A stretch of DNA of 64,000 nucleotides from Caldicellulosiruptoraceae bacterium PP1 (GTDB taxonomy: Bacteria; Bacillota; Thermoanaerobacteria; Caldicellulosiruptorales; Caldicellulosiruptoraceae): contig JBGGOQ010000001.1 in the NCBI GenBank assembly GCA_041320695.1, positions 496,001 to 560,000 of the forward strand. The letters run 5' to 3'. A program made the translations under genes and the position numbers. Positions 1 to 8,662 of the stretch are shown piece by piece. How positions within the stretch are numbered: the first letter of the stretch is position 1; each line of letters starts with the position of its first letter. The notes beneath the pieces are model-generated. The model saw nothing but the letters and a program-made list of their open reading frames with translations, did no database searches and was not told where the DNA came from.

Positions 1-1421
1 CTTGGATATCGTATTGCTAAAGGACCATTTTTATAATTATTTGCAAAATGTAACATGTATTTAAATTCATCAGTATCTTTTGGTGCAATTATAGTCATAT
101 TTGGGATTAATGATAAATATGATATATCAAAACTGCCATGATGCGTCTCACCATCTTCACCTACAATACCAGCCCTATCTATGCAGAATGTAACATTTAA
201 ATTTTGTATACAAACATCGTGAATTATTTGGTCAAAAGATCTTTGTAAAAAGGTTGAATATATTGCAACAAAAGGTTTCATCCCTTCTTTTGCCAAAGCA
301 GCAGCAAAGGTTACTGCATGCTCTTCAGCTATACCAACATCAAAAAATCGTTGTGGATGGATATGTGCAAACTTGTCTAATCCAGTTCCTTCAGGCATAG
401 CAGCAGTTATTGCTACTATTTTATCGTTTTCTTTAGCTAAATCAATTAATGTATTTCCTAAAACTGTTGAATAAGTTTTATGATTAGTTTGGTTATAATG
501 ATTACCTGTTTCAATATCAAATGGAGGGACACCATGGTATTTTTCTGGATACATCTCAGCATGTTGATATCCTTTTCCTTTTTGTGTAACTACATGAATA
601 AGAACAGGTTTTTCGATTTCTTTCACTATTTCAAATATTTCAATAAGTTTCGAAATATTATGTCCATCAATAGGTCCATAATATTCAAAACCCATTGCCT
701 CAAAAAAAGTACCTGGTAAGAATAAATATCTAATACCACCCTTTATTTTATGAAATAAGTCTGCTAAGCTCTTTCCAGCGAATGGAATTCTTAACAAAAC
801 ATTATCTGTTAATTTTTTAATTTTGAAATATCTTCTTCTTGTTCTTATTAAATTTAAATACCTCGAAATAGCTCCAACATTTTTAGATATTGACATTTGA
901 TTATCATTAAGAATAATAATTAATTTCCCATCGTATCTGCCAGCATTGTTCAAGCCCTCATATGCTAATCCACCTGTTAAAGCTCCATCTCCAATAACTG
1001 CAATTACATTATAATCCTTATTTTGCAAATCTCGAGCTATTGAAAAGCCTAATGCAACTGAAATAGAAGTAGAACTATGTCCAGTATCAAAATGGTCATA
1101 TACACTTTCCTTGCTTTTAGGAAATCCACTTAATCCTCCAAATTTTCTAAGCGTATTAAACTTATCTTTTCTACCTGTTAAAATTTTGTAAATATATGAC
1201 TGATGTCCAACATCCCAAACAATTTTATCTTTAGGTGGATTAAAAACATATAAAAGTGCAAGTGTAAGTTCAACTACACCAAGGTTTGCAGCTAAATGTC
1301 CTCCAGTTACTGAAACATTTTTTATTATGAAATCTCTTATATCATCTGATAATTTATTTAGATCATTTGTGCTTAAATTTTTTAGTTGTTGTGGATTATC
1401 TATTTTATCTAACAAACTCAA
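1..1421 (-). CDS. dxs: 1-deoxy-D-xylulose-5-phosphate synthase, 3' end cut by window edge
   Basis: This thiamine-diphosphate enzyme condenses pyruvate and glyceraldehyde 3-phosphate, the first step of the MEP isoprenoid pathway. The window holds about 473 codons of an enzyme usually near 620 residues; the frame is open to the left edge, where it reads an IRYP segment typical of the family's transketolase part. The best start is TTG at 1421, giving MSLLDKIDNPQQLK, because an AGAAGGG ribosome binding site lies six bases upstream. It sits just downstream of oapA and the OLE RNA, the neighbourhood in which OLE RNA is normally found. Identity is secure; only the C-terminus is missing. Confidence 0.95.
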   Translation of the reverse strand, partial: MSLLDKIDNPQQLKNLSTNDLNKLSDDIRDFIIKNVSVTGGHLAANLGVVELTLALLYVFNPPKDKIVWDVGHQSYIYKILTGRKDKFNTLRKFGGLSGFPKSKESVYDHFDTGHSSTSISVALGFSIARDLQNKDYNVIAVIGDGALTGGLAYEGLNNAGRYDGKLIIILNDNQMSISKNVGAISRYLNLIRTRRRYFKIKKLTDNVLLRIPFAGKSLADLFHKIKGGIRYLFLPGTFFEAMGFEYYGPIDGHNISKLIEIFEIVKEIEKPVLIHVVTQKGKGYQHAEMYPEKYHGVPPFDIETGNHYNQTNHKTYSTVLGNTLIDLAKENDKIVAITAAMPEGTGLDKFAHIHPQRFFDVGIAEEHAVTFAAALAKEGMKPFVAIYSTFLQRSFDQIIHDVCIQNLNVTFCIDRAGIVGEDGETHHGSFDISYLSLIPNMTIIAPKDTDEFKYMLHFANNYKNGPLAIRYP

Positions 1422-1446
1422 CTGTATCCCTTCTTGCTTAATTAAT

Positions 1447-1986
1447 TTATTTTATAAAAATGCTAATAATGCTTCCAACAATTTTTACTATCTCATGGCT
1501 TTTTGATATAGCAAAGTATTTCCCAATAGATTTACCAGATATAGTCACTGCAGCTACTGATGCAGTTAATAATATAGAAAAAAGTACTATATTAATATTA
1601 TTATTTTTTGAAATAAAAAATACAATACCAGCTGATATAGAACCGCTTAATATGCCACAAACATCACCTATTACATCATTACATATTGATGATACTTTAC
1701 TTGCATTTTTTATTAACCATATTGAATTTTTTGCACCTTTAACCTTCTTTGAGGCCATTGAATGAAAAGGTATTTCGTTTGCAGCTGTTACAGCTATCCC
1801 AATTATATCAAATAGTATACCAATAATAATAACAATAATTAAGCTAACAAATGAAACAAAAATAGATAATTTATTAGTGACAATTGCTGAAATGTAATTA
1901 AGAGCAGCAGATATTAAAAAGGATATAATAAAAAGAGTTATAACCCAGGTTGTATATTTATTATTTTTACCATTTTTTCTACTCAT
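1447..1986 (-). CDS. oapA: OLE-associated membrane protein OapA
   Basis: This is a small membrane protein of about 180 residues with four hydrophobic segments (roughly 13-36, 39-68, 108-126 and 131-150) and a lysine-rich loop between the second and third. It looks DUF21/CorB-like. In other extremophilic Firmicutes the protein at this place, between OLE RNA and dxs, binds OLE RNA and brings it to the membrane; that role is known for the family and inferred here. I chose the ATG at 1986 (MSRKNGKN): GGAGG lies 11 bases upstream, while the longer frame would begin inside the terminal stem of the RNA. The name rests on context plus membrane topology. Confidence 0.82.
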   Translation of the reverse strand: MSRKNGKNNKYTTWVITLFIISFLISAALNYISAIVTNKLSIFVSFVSLIIVIIIGILFDIIGIAVTAANEIPFHSMASKKVKGAKNSIWLIKNASKVSSICNDVIGDVCGILSGSISAGIVFFISKNNNINIVLFSILLTASVAAVTISGKSIGKYFAISKSHEIVKIVGSIISIFIK

Positions 1987-2017
1987 CTGATATTTATCCT
2001 CCATGTAAATAAATAAA

Positions 2018-2607
2018 GGATAGGGTGATATCATAAAGGATAAATTTTGCGGCTTTAGGTCTGGTAGGATTTCCCCAAGGTTTACCTATCGTCGCCAATA
2101 GGCGGTTTCCCATTAAAAACCTTGATGTGAGGTCGCCCATCACACAACCAGATCACCACTTAGACCACACTTTAATCCCCTATATGACGCAAAAATGCAC
2201 AGCCTAGGAGCTTTCCTCAACAGAGGGTCTATTTTCTAGCCTCTTTTGCAAAATAGATTTCAAGCAAAATCACCTAAAAACAATTGGGCCCAAATTATTT
2301 TCAGGCTACAAACTTTGCTATCCGTCTACTTCGCTCAAGGCAGGCTACACTACCCCAAGCAACACTGTACCTGGTGGTAGGTTTAACTAATGTGCTTATA
2401 TCACACTAGCCTCCACGGAAAAAGGGGTTATTTTGCATGCCATTGCAAAACTCCCTTAATCCTTACTCCCAGCTTCAACCCCTAACTGGGCGTCAGAAGC
2501 CAAAACCAGGAACTTCATCGGTATGCCCTTTAGCGGATTTTTAGGCCCGCCTTCGAAAATAGCCTCTCTGACTAGGATACTGCATCACCCTATCCCTAAT
2601 TTACGTA
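2018..2607 (-). ncRNA. ole: OLE RNA (ornate, large, extremophilic RNA)
   Basis: This stretch of about 590 bases has no credible reading frame and is clearly richer in G+C than its surroundings, as expected for a structured RNA in an AT-rich genome. Its ends pair perfectly: GGATAGGGTGAT (2595 to 2584, minus strand) with ATCACCCTATCC (2029 to 2018). Internal hairpins are visible, for example CTAGTGTG/CACATTAG at 2409-2387 and CTATTTT/AAAATAG near 2257-2230. OLE RNA is known to be about 600 nt, to lie directly upstream of oapA, and to neighbour dxs; all three hold here. Known roles involve a membrane ribonucleoprotein and tolerance to cold, alcohol and Mg2+ stress. A consensus-structure search was not possible. 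Confidence 0.88.
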
Positions 2608-2613
2608 ATTATT

Positions 2614-2642
2614 ATTGTATCATTGAGATTGTTTTAAGTCAA
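2614..2642 (-). promoter_or_regulatory. Sigma-A type promoter of OLE RNA
   Basis: On the minus strand TTGACT (2642-2637) and TACAAT (2619-2614) are separated by exactly 17 bases. The predicted transcription start near 2607 lies about a dozen bases before the terminal stem of the OLE RNA. The -35 hexamer overlaps the stop codon (2641-2639) of the upstream PAP2 gene, so the RNA can be made independently of that gene. Confidence 0.75.
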
Positions 2643-3094
2643 ACCAGTAATAAGGCAATAACAATCCCAAGAATTGAACCTGCAAAAACCTCTATTGGTT
2701 TATGACCTATTAGTTCCTTTAATTTAGGGTCATGTTTAATATAAGTGGAGAAAAAACTCTCAATAAGATAATTAAGTGTTTGTGCTTGCTTTCCAGCTTC
2801 TCTTCTAACCCCTGCAGCATCATACATAACTATTAAAGCGAATGTTAATGAGATAGCAAAATTAGAAGAATTAAATCCATCAATAATACCAATTACAGTT
2901 GTCAAACTACTTACAAAAGCAGAATGTGAACTGGGCATTCCTCCAGCTCCAATAAATCTTGTAACATCAAATTTCTTTTCTGTTACTAAAACAATTAATA
3001 TTTTTATAAATTGAGCTATAAACCACGATAAAATACCAGCTTGTAATGCCTTATTTGAAAAAATATCTATCAATATTCCTCTCATCAAAATCAA
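2639..3094 (-). CDS. Divergent PAP2 family membrane protein (YuiD-like)
   Basis: A 151-residue integral membrane protein of the divergent PAP2 (acid phosphatase/vanadium haloperoxidase-related) family. Family hallmarks are GGMPSSHSAFV near residue 50 and a later YDAAGVRREAGKQAQ segment; it ends in a hydrophobic helix. The substrate is not established for the family; a lipid phosphate such as an isoprenyl phosphate is plausible, and the OLE-dxs neighbourhood fits, but that is inference. The first start is TTG at 3094, overlapping the pcrA stop by four bases (translational coupling); an ATG at 3085 is the alternative. Neither has an ideally spaced ribosome binding site. Confidence 0.85.
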   Translation of the reverse strand: MILMRGILIDIFSNKALQAGILSWFIAQFIKILIVLVTEKKFDVTRFIGAGGMPSSHSAFVSSLTTVIGIIDGFNSSNFAISLTFALIVMYDAAGVRREAGKQAQTLNYLIESFFSTYIKHDPKLKELIGHKPIEVFAGSILGIVIALLLV

Positions 3095-5235
3095 CCAATC
3101 CTTTTAAGGTTTGCATAGTTTAGTAATAGTCTTTTTAAACCATACTTTTCAAAATCTACTTCAATCTCAGACAAGTCTTTTGATATATTAATTATTTTTC
3201 CTTTGCCAAATTTAGCATGCTCAACAATATCACCCTGTGATAAGGGATTTTCAGAATTACATTTTTGATTTTCACTAAATAAATTATTATCTGATAAATT
3301 TCTATTGTTACCAATAGGAGATTTTACTTCGCTTATTAATCTTTTTGGTATCTCAGATAAAAATCTCGATACAAATTGATATTCTAATTTTCCATAGTTA
3401 CGCCTGTATTTTGCATAAGTTATATTAAGCATTTCTTTAGCTCTTGTAAGTGCAACATAGCATAATCTTCGCTCTTCTTCAATTTCATTTAGATCATAGC
3501 TTCTAACTGAAGGAAATAATCCTTCCTCTAAACCTACTAAAAAAACAACACTAAATTCTAATCCCTTAGCAGCATGTATTGTTAGTAAAGAGACTCTCTC
3601 ATCACTATTTTCTTGGTCAAAATCACTTATTAATGTTATTGAATTTAAAAAGTTATCAAGTGATTTATCTTCATTGCTTTCTTCAAAATTAGCTGCAAAA
3701 GAAATAAGTTGTTCAATATTTTTTATCCTTTGTTGATCTTCTTCTGAGTTACTTTGAGTCAGTAATTCGAGGTACTTTGTTTTATCAAGTATAATTTTAA
3801 TAAGACTACTAACATTCTCATTATGTGAAACATCTTTCAAATATTCAATAAGTTGAATAAAGTCTAACAATTTTGTTTGAACCTTTTTATCAAGTTGATT
3901 TAATATCTGACCACTTATTAATTCATAAATAGATATACCATTTTGCATTGAAAGTGATCTGATTTTTTCAATTGTTGCATTGCCTATACCTCTTTTGGGA
4001 ATATTAATTATTCTTAATAAACTTAAGCTATCCTTTGGATTTTGTATTACCCTCAAAAAAGCAATAATATCTTTAATCTCTTTTCTATCGAAAAATTTAT
4101 AAGCTCCCACTAATTTATAGGGTATCCCTAAAGCTGCTAATCCTTTTTCAAAAACTAAAGATTGAGCATTTGTTCTGTATAAAACAGCAATTTGTGATAA
4201 TTTCGTTCCATCTTTAAATAGATTATTAATTGATTCACAAACAAAATTAGCTTCGTCATTTTCGTCAAATGCTTCATAAATATTTATATGTTTACCTTCA
4301 GGATTATCTGTCTTCAATGTTTTATCTTTTCTATAAGTATTATTTTTAATTAGATTATTTGCTGCAGTTAATATAGTTTTTGTTGATCTATAGTTTTGTT
4401 CTAATTTTATTACTTTACAGTTAGGAAAAACATTTTCAAAATCAAGAATATTCTTTATATCTGCACCTCTAAAAGAATAAATACTCTGGTCATCATCACC
4501 AACAACACAAATATTTTGATGATTTTTTGAAAGAAGATATATTAAGTAGAATTGAATATGATTGGTATCTTGATATTCATCTACTAGAATATATCTAAAC
4601 TTTTCTTGATATTTTCTTAAAATATCATCGTTATTTAAAAATAACCTAACAGTATTCAAAAGTAAATCATCAAAATCCATTGCATTATTTTCTTTCAGTC
4701 TTTTATTATATAAATAATATATTTCATAAAGTAATTTATCTTTATGATTTTGAACAGTTTGTAAAAAATCGTCTGGTAAAACCATATTATTTTTAAGATC
4801 ACTTATTTTCTTTGATGCATATTTAATGTTTAATAAATCTTCATTAATATTGAGAATTTTATAACATTCTCTTATTAATGAATCCCTATCGGACATATCA
4901 TATATAACAAATTGGTTATCATAACCAATATTATGACTTTCCATTCTTAATATTCTTGCACAAGCAGAATGAAATGTCGAAATCCACATATCATTTTGAT
5001 ATAAATCACCAAGAATATTTTTTATTCTTTCTTTCATTTCATCAGCTGCTTTATTTGTAAAAGTAATTGATAAAATATTATGTGGTTTTGCTAATCCCAT
5101 CTTCAAAATATAAGCAATTCTATAAGTTATAACTCTTGTTTTACCAGAACCTGCACCTGCTAATACAAGAAGCGGTCCTTCGGTTGAAAGAACCGCTTGC
5201 AACTGCTCATTATTTAATTCCTTAAGCCATTTCAT
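3091..5235 (-). CDS. pcrA: ATP-dependent DNA helicase PcrA/UvrD
   Basis: Superfamily 1A 3'-5' DNA helicase of 714 residues, acting in nucleotide excision repair and in clearing protein or recombinase from DNA. Visible motifs are Walker A GAGSGKT (near 27-33), DEYQDT (219-224), GDDDQSIY (246-253), LEQNYRST, LLTIHAAKGLEF and VALTRAKE. The C-terminal ~50 residues (GDIVEHAKFGKGKI onward) match the PcrA tudor-like tail that contacts RNA polymerase. Its length is normal. The gene lies eight bases downstream of pheT and overlaps the start of the PAP2 gene. ATG start with GGGAG upstream. PcrA is preferred over Rep because of the tail. Confidence 0.96.
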   Translation of the reverse strand: MKWLKELNNEQLQAVLSTEGPLLVLAGAGSGKTRVITYRIAYILKMGLAKPHNILSITFTNKAADEMKERIKNILGDLYQNDMWISTFHSACARILRMESHNIGYDNQFVIYDMSDRDSLIRECYKILNINEDLLNIKYASKKISDLKNNMVLPDDFLQTVQNHKDKLLYEIYYLYNKRLKENNAMDFDDLLLNTVRLFLNNDDILRKYQEKFRYILVDEYQDTNHIQFYLIYLLSKNHQNICVVGDDDQSIYSFRGADIKNILDFENVFPNCKVIKLEQNYRSTKTILTAANNLIKNNTYRKDKTLKTDNPEGKHINIYEAFDENDEANFVCESINNLFKDGTKLSQIAVLYRTNAQSLVFEKGLAALGIPYKLVGAYKFFDRKEIKDIIAFLRVIQNPKDSLSLLRIINIPKRGIGNATIEKIRSLSMQNGISIYELISGQILNQLDKKVQTKLLDFIQLIEYLKDVSHNENVSSLIKIILDKTKYLELLTQSNSEEDQQRIKNIEQLISFAANFEESNEDKSLDNFLNSITLISDFDQENSDERVSLLTIHAAKGLEFSVVFLVGLEEGLFPSVRSYDLNEIEEERRLCYVALTRAKEMLNITYAKYRRNYGKLEYQFVSRFLSEIPKRLISEVKSPIGNNRNLSDNNLFSENQKCNSENPLSQGDIVEHAKFGKGKIINISKDLSEIEVDFEKYGLKRLLLNYANLKRIG

Positions 5236-5243
5236 TAATATTA

Positions 5244-7616
5244 CTACTCCCTTAAATGAATATTATGATTTGAAAGATCATCTAATATTTTTTGTTGTAT
5301 TTCAAAAATATCTGCGTCATTTAAAGTCTTTTTAGCAGATCTATAAGTTACTTTATAAGCATAACTCTTAAAGCCTTCTTTGATCTGTGCTCCTTTATAA
5401 ATATCAAAGAGATAAAAATCTTCAATGATATCATTTGCATGTTTATAGAATATAGATTCTATAAGACTATTTTCTATATCTTCTGGAACAATAAAAGCAT
5501 AGTCTCTTTGAACGCTTGGATATTTAGGTAACTGTGAATATTTTTTATCATGCTCAATATTTTCGTAAAGTAAATCTAAATTCAATTCACAATAATAAAC
5601 TCTTTGAGAAATATCATAACCTTCTAATACATCTGGATGAAGCTCTCCGATATATCCTAAATTATATTCATCAATTAAAATTTCAGCTGATCTAGTAGGA
5701 TGATAATTCTGATTATTGTGTTTTGATACAAATCTTATATTTTTATTTATATTTACTAAATCAAAAATATTCTCAACAATACCTTTCAACGCATAAAAAT
5801 CCGTATTTCCAATACTTCCAACAGATAGCTTTAATATTTCATTAGGTAAAACATCTTTTGATTTTTCGAATATATTGGAAATCTCAAAAAGCTTAACATC
5901 TTTTATATTTCTTGAATAGTTTAAATACAAAGTCTTTAACATACTGTTTATTAGTTGCATTCTCATTATTGAATAATCTTCGCCTAGTGGATTTATTATT
6001 TTAACTGCCATTGCTAAGTCATATCCTTTTAAGATATTATATACCTTTGGAGATTCGAATGAATAATTAAAAATTTCATAGTATCCAGAAACAGCTAAAT
6101 AATTTTTTATTTTATCAACCATTTCTTGTTTTTTAGTTAACCCAAAATTTTCTGAAATTGTAAATGGAATTGTTGAGTTAAGCTTATCGTACCCATAAAT
6201 TCTAATAACTTCTTCAGCAATATCTTCCATTGTATAAAGATCATTTCTAAATGGAGGGATTATAAATGTATTACTATTTTGGTCATATTTAATTTCAAGC
6301 TTATTTAAGATGTCAATAACTAACTGTTTATCAATATTAATACCTAAAAATTTATTGATAAACTCAAAATCAGCATCAACTAAAACTTGATCTTCCTTTA
6401 CTAAATAATTGTCAATTTCTCCTTCTACAATTTCGCCATAACCTAATTGTTGAATTAAATTGCAAGCTCTATCAATTGCTAATTTAGCTAAATAAGTACT
6501 TAAGCCTTTTTCAAATCTTGATGAAGCTTCGGTTCTTAATGCTAATCTTTGTGCAGTTTTTCTTACAAATGTGTTGTTAAATGTTGCAGATTCTATAACA
6601 ATTGTATTAGTATCAGTAGATATTTCTGAATTAGCCCCACCCATAACACCTGCAATTGCAATTATTTTTTCTGAATCAGCAATTACAATATCATCAGTTG
6701 ATAATACTCTTTGATTCCCATCTAAAGAAATGGTTTGCTCACCATTTTTTGCTTTTCTTACAGTTATTCTTTTTCCAGATATTTTCCTATAATCAAAGGC
6801 ATGCATTGGTTGGCCAATTTCAAGCATAACGTAGTTTGTAATATCAACAATATTATTTATTGGTCGAACTCCTGCAGCAATAAGTCTTTTTCTTAGCCAT
6901 TCTGGAGAATCACATATCTTTATATTCTTAACTACTTTAGCTATATATCTCTTACATATATTAGGATCCTCAATAATCACACTATCTAAAAAATTCTTTA
7001 TACTATCCTTCTGATCATTAATAATAGTATCAGGAAGTCTTAGATCCTTATTATATATTGCAGCTATTTCTCGTGCAATTCCAATAGTGGATAAACAATC
7101 AGACCTATTTGATGTAATTTCAAAGTCAAGAATAATATCATTTAAATTAAGCACATTAATAACAGAGTCCCCACAATTACATTTTTTGTTTATTATATAT
7201 ATTCCATAATCAGGGGCATCAACAAATTCATCTTTTGTAACACCCATTTCATCAATAGAAAGCATCATTCCTTCTGAAAAAACACCTTTAAAATCCACCT
7301 TAGAAATAACTAAACCACCATTTATCTTTGAACCTTCTATTGCAACAGGTACATAAGCTCCTTCAAAAATATTCGTAGCCGCTGTCACAACCTGTATAAC
7401 TTTACTACCAATATTAACTTGGCATACTAATAGTTTTTCTGATGAAGGATGTTTTACTATTTTTTCAATTTTACCAACAATAATATTTTCCAAATCACCA
7501 CATTTTACTTCATATCCTTCAACCTTTGTTCCAGTCATCGTAAGCATTGAAACAAGATCTTCAATATTCACTTCTATATCAACATATTCTTTTAACCATT
7601 CTAATGAAGTTTTCAT
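5244..7616 (-). CDS. pheT: Phenylalanyl-tRNA synthetase beta subunit
   Basis: Beta chain of the heterotetrameric enzyme that charges tRNA-Phe. It is about 790 residues, the usual bacterial length. The N-terminal EMAP/tRNA-binding domain (residues ~40-150) is followed by the B3/B4 editing region (NRSDCLST, then PMHAFDYRK), the B5 domain (LRTEASSRFEKG), the catalytic-like core and a C-terminal ferredoxin-fold anticodon-binding domain (LPKYPSVQRDYAFIV). I place the start at ATG 7616 (MKTSLEWLKEYV) because AGGAG lies eight bases before it; the upstream GTG falls inside that site. It is 11 bases after pheS and clearly co-transcribed with it. Confidence 0.97.
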   Translation of the reverse strand: MKTSLEWLKEYVDIEVNIEDLVSMLTMTGTKVEGYEVKCGDLENIIVGKIEKIVKHPSSEKLLVCQVNIGSKVIQVVTAATNIFEGAYVPVAIEGSKINGGLVISKVDFKGVFSEGMMLSIDEMGVTKDEFVDAPDYGIYIINKKCNCGDSVINVLNLNDIILDFEITSNRSDCLSTIGIAREIAAIYNKDLRLPDTIINDQKDSIKNFLDSVIIEDPNICKRYIAKVVKNIKICDSPEWLRKRLIAAGVRPINNIVDITNYVMLEIGQPMHAFDYRKISGKRITVRKAKNGEQTISLDGNQRVLSTDDIVIADSEKIIAIAGVMGGANSEISTDTNTIVIESATFNNTFVRKTAQRLALRTEASSRFEKGLSTYLAKLAIDRACNLIQQLGYGEIVEGEIDNYLVKEDQVLVDADFEFINKFLGINIDKQLVIDILNKLEIKYDQNSNTFIIPPFRNDLYTMEDIAEEVIRIYGYDKLNSTIPFTISENFGLTKKQEMVDKIKNYLAVSGYYEIFNYSFESPKVYNILKGYDLAMAVKIINPLGEDYSIMRMQLINSMLKTLYLNYSRNIKDVKLFEISNIFEKSKDVLPNEILKLSVGSIGNTDFYALKGIVENIFDLVNINKNIRFVSKHNNQNYHPTRSAEILIDEYNLGYIGELHPDVLEGYDISQRVYYCELNLDLLYENIEHDKKYSQLPKYPSVQRDYAFIVPEDIENSLIESIFYKHANDIIEDFYLFDIYKGAQIKEGFKSYAYKVTYRSAKKTLNDADIFEIQQKILDDLSNHNIHLRE

Positions 7617-7627
7617 TTGTACCACTC

Positions 7628-8647
7628 CTATCTAAACTGTTTTAAAAATCTAATATCGTTTTCATAAAATAATCTCATATCTTCAATACTATATTTAAGA
7701 AGAGCAATCCTTTCAACACCCATTCCGAATGCAAAACCAGAATAAATTTCTGGATCAATATCGCAATTTAAAAGAACATTTCTATGAACCATACCTGCAC
7801 CTAAAATCTCAATCCATCCTTCACCTTTGCAAGTTCTACAACCCTTCCCTCCACAAAAAATACAAGAAATATCAACTTCGGCACTTGGTTCAGTAAATGG
7901 AAAGTGATGTGGTCTAAATCTAACTTTAGTTTGATTACCAAAAAAACTTTTAGCAAAAACTTCTAAAGTACCTTTCAAATCTGACATTGTAATACCTTTA
8001 TCTATAAGCAAACCCTCTACCTGATGGAAAATTGGAGAATGTGTTGCATCAACTTCATCAGCTCTGTAAACTCTACCAGGTGAAATTATTTTTATTGGTG
8101 GCTTTTGACTCTTCATTACCCTTATTTGAACAGGTGATGTATGCGTTCTTAACAAAACTTCATCATTAATGTAAAATGTGTCTTGAGTATCTCGTGCTGG
8201 ATGATTTTTTGGTATATTAAGAGCTTCAAAGTTGTAGTAATCTAATTCAACCTCAGGCCCTTCTGCAATAGTGTACCCCATATTTAAAAATATTTTTGAA
8301 ATTTCTTTCTGTACAAAGCTTAAAATATGAATAGACCCAATTTCAGTTCTTTTCCCCGGAATTGTAACATCAATTTTTTCATTCATTATCTTTAATTTTT
8401 TTTCTTCTTCTTTAAGTTTAATGAAAACTATATTAATATTTTCTTCAATTTCTTGTTTCAATAAATTAATCTCTTTACCATATTCAGAACGCTTTGATGG
8501 ATCCATATTACCTAAATCTTTTAATAGTTCTTTTAATACACCTTTTTTGCCAAGATATTTTACTTTAAATTCTTCTAGATCCTTTAAGTTTTTTATTGCA
8601 GTTAACTCGTTTTTATAATTATTCTTTAGTGTTTCTAATTGGTTCAT
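7628..8647 (-). CDS. pheS: Phenylalanyl-tRNA synthetase alpha subunit
   Basis: Catalytic class II subunit of about 339 residues. An N-terminal coiled-coil arm (~1-90) is followed by the class II core with HPARDTQDTFY, RTHTSPVQ (motif 2 region), VDATHSPIFHQVEG and, near the C-terminus, GFAFGMGVERIALLKY (motif 3). The start is the ATG at 8647 (MNQLETLK), eight bases after GGAGG; the upstream in-frame ATG is part of the ribosome binding site and of the mtaB stop region. No T-box leader is present: the gene is directly behind mtaB, so regulation must act further upstream or be absent. A cysteine-rich CIFCGGKGCRTC insert is seen. Confidence 0.97.
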   Translation of the reverse strand: MNQLETLKNNYKNELTAIKNLKDLEEFKVKYLGKKGVLKELLKDLGNMDPSKRSEYGKEINLLKQEIEENINIVFIKLKEEEKKLKIMNEKIDVTIPGKRTEIGSIHILSFVQKEISKIFLNMGYTIAEGPEVELDYYNFEALNIPKNHPARDTQDTFYINDEVLLRTHTSPVQIRVMKSQKPPIKIISPGRVYRADEVDATHSPIFHQVEGLLIDKGITMSDLKGTLEVFAKSFFGNQTKVRFRPHHFPFTEPSAEVDISCIFCGGKGCRTCKGEGWIEILGAGMVHRNVLLNCDIDPEIYSGFAFGMGVERIALLKYSIEDMRLFYENDIRFLKQFR

Positions 8648-8662
8648 CAAAAACGCCTCCAT

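Noticed and set aside
1987-2034. Longer N-terminus for OapA starting at 2034
   Set aside because: These codons lie in the OLE terminal stem and across the ribosome binding site; the ATG at 1986 has a GGAGG upstream.
2018-2607. RNase P RNA as the identity of the non-coding island
   Set aside because: A GAGGAAAG-like stretch occurs, but it lies well inside the molecule rather than near the 5' end, the island is longer than typical rnpB, and the oapA-dxs context fits OLE RNA far better.
2523-2705. Short plus-strand reading frame across the OLE RNA 5' end
   Set aside because: It crosses the promoter and RNA stem, has no ribosome binding site, and is explained by the opposite-strand RNA and PAP2 gene.
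5170-5198. GC-rich hairpin near the 5' end of pcrA
   Set aside because: It is inside well-conserved coding sequence just after the Walker A region, so chance pairing in codons is the simpler reading.
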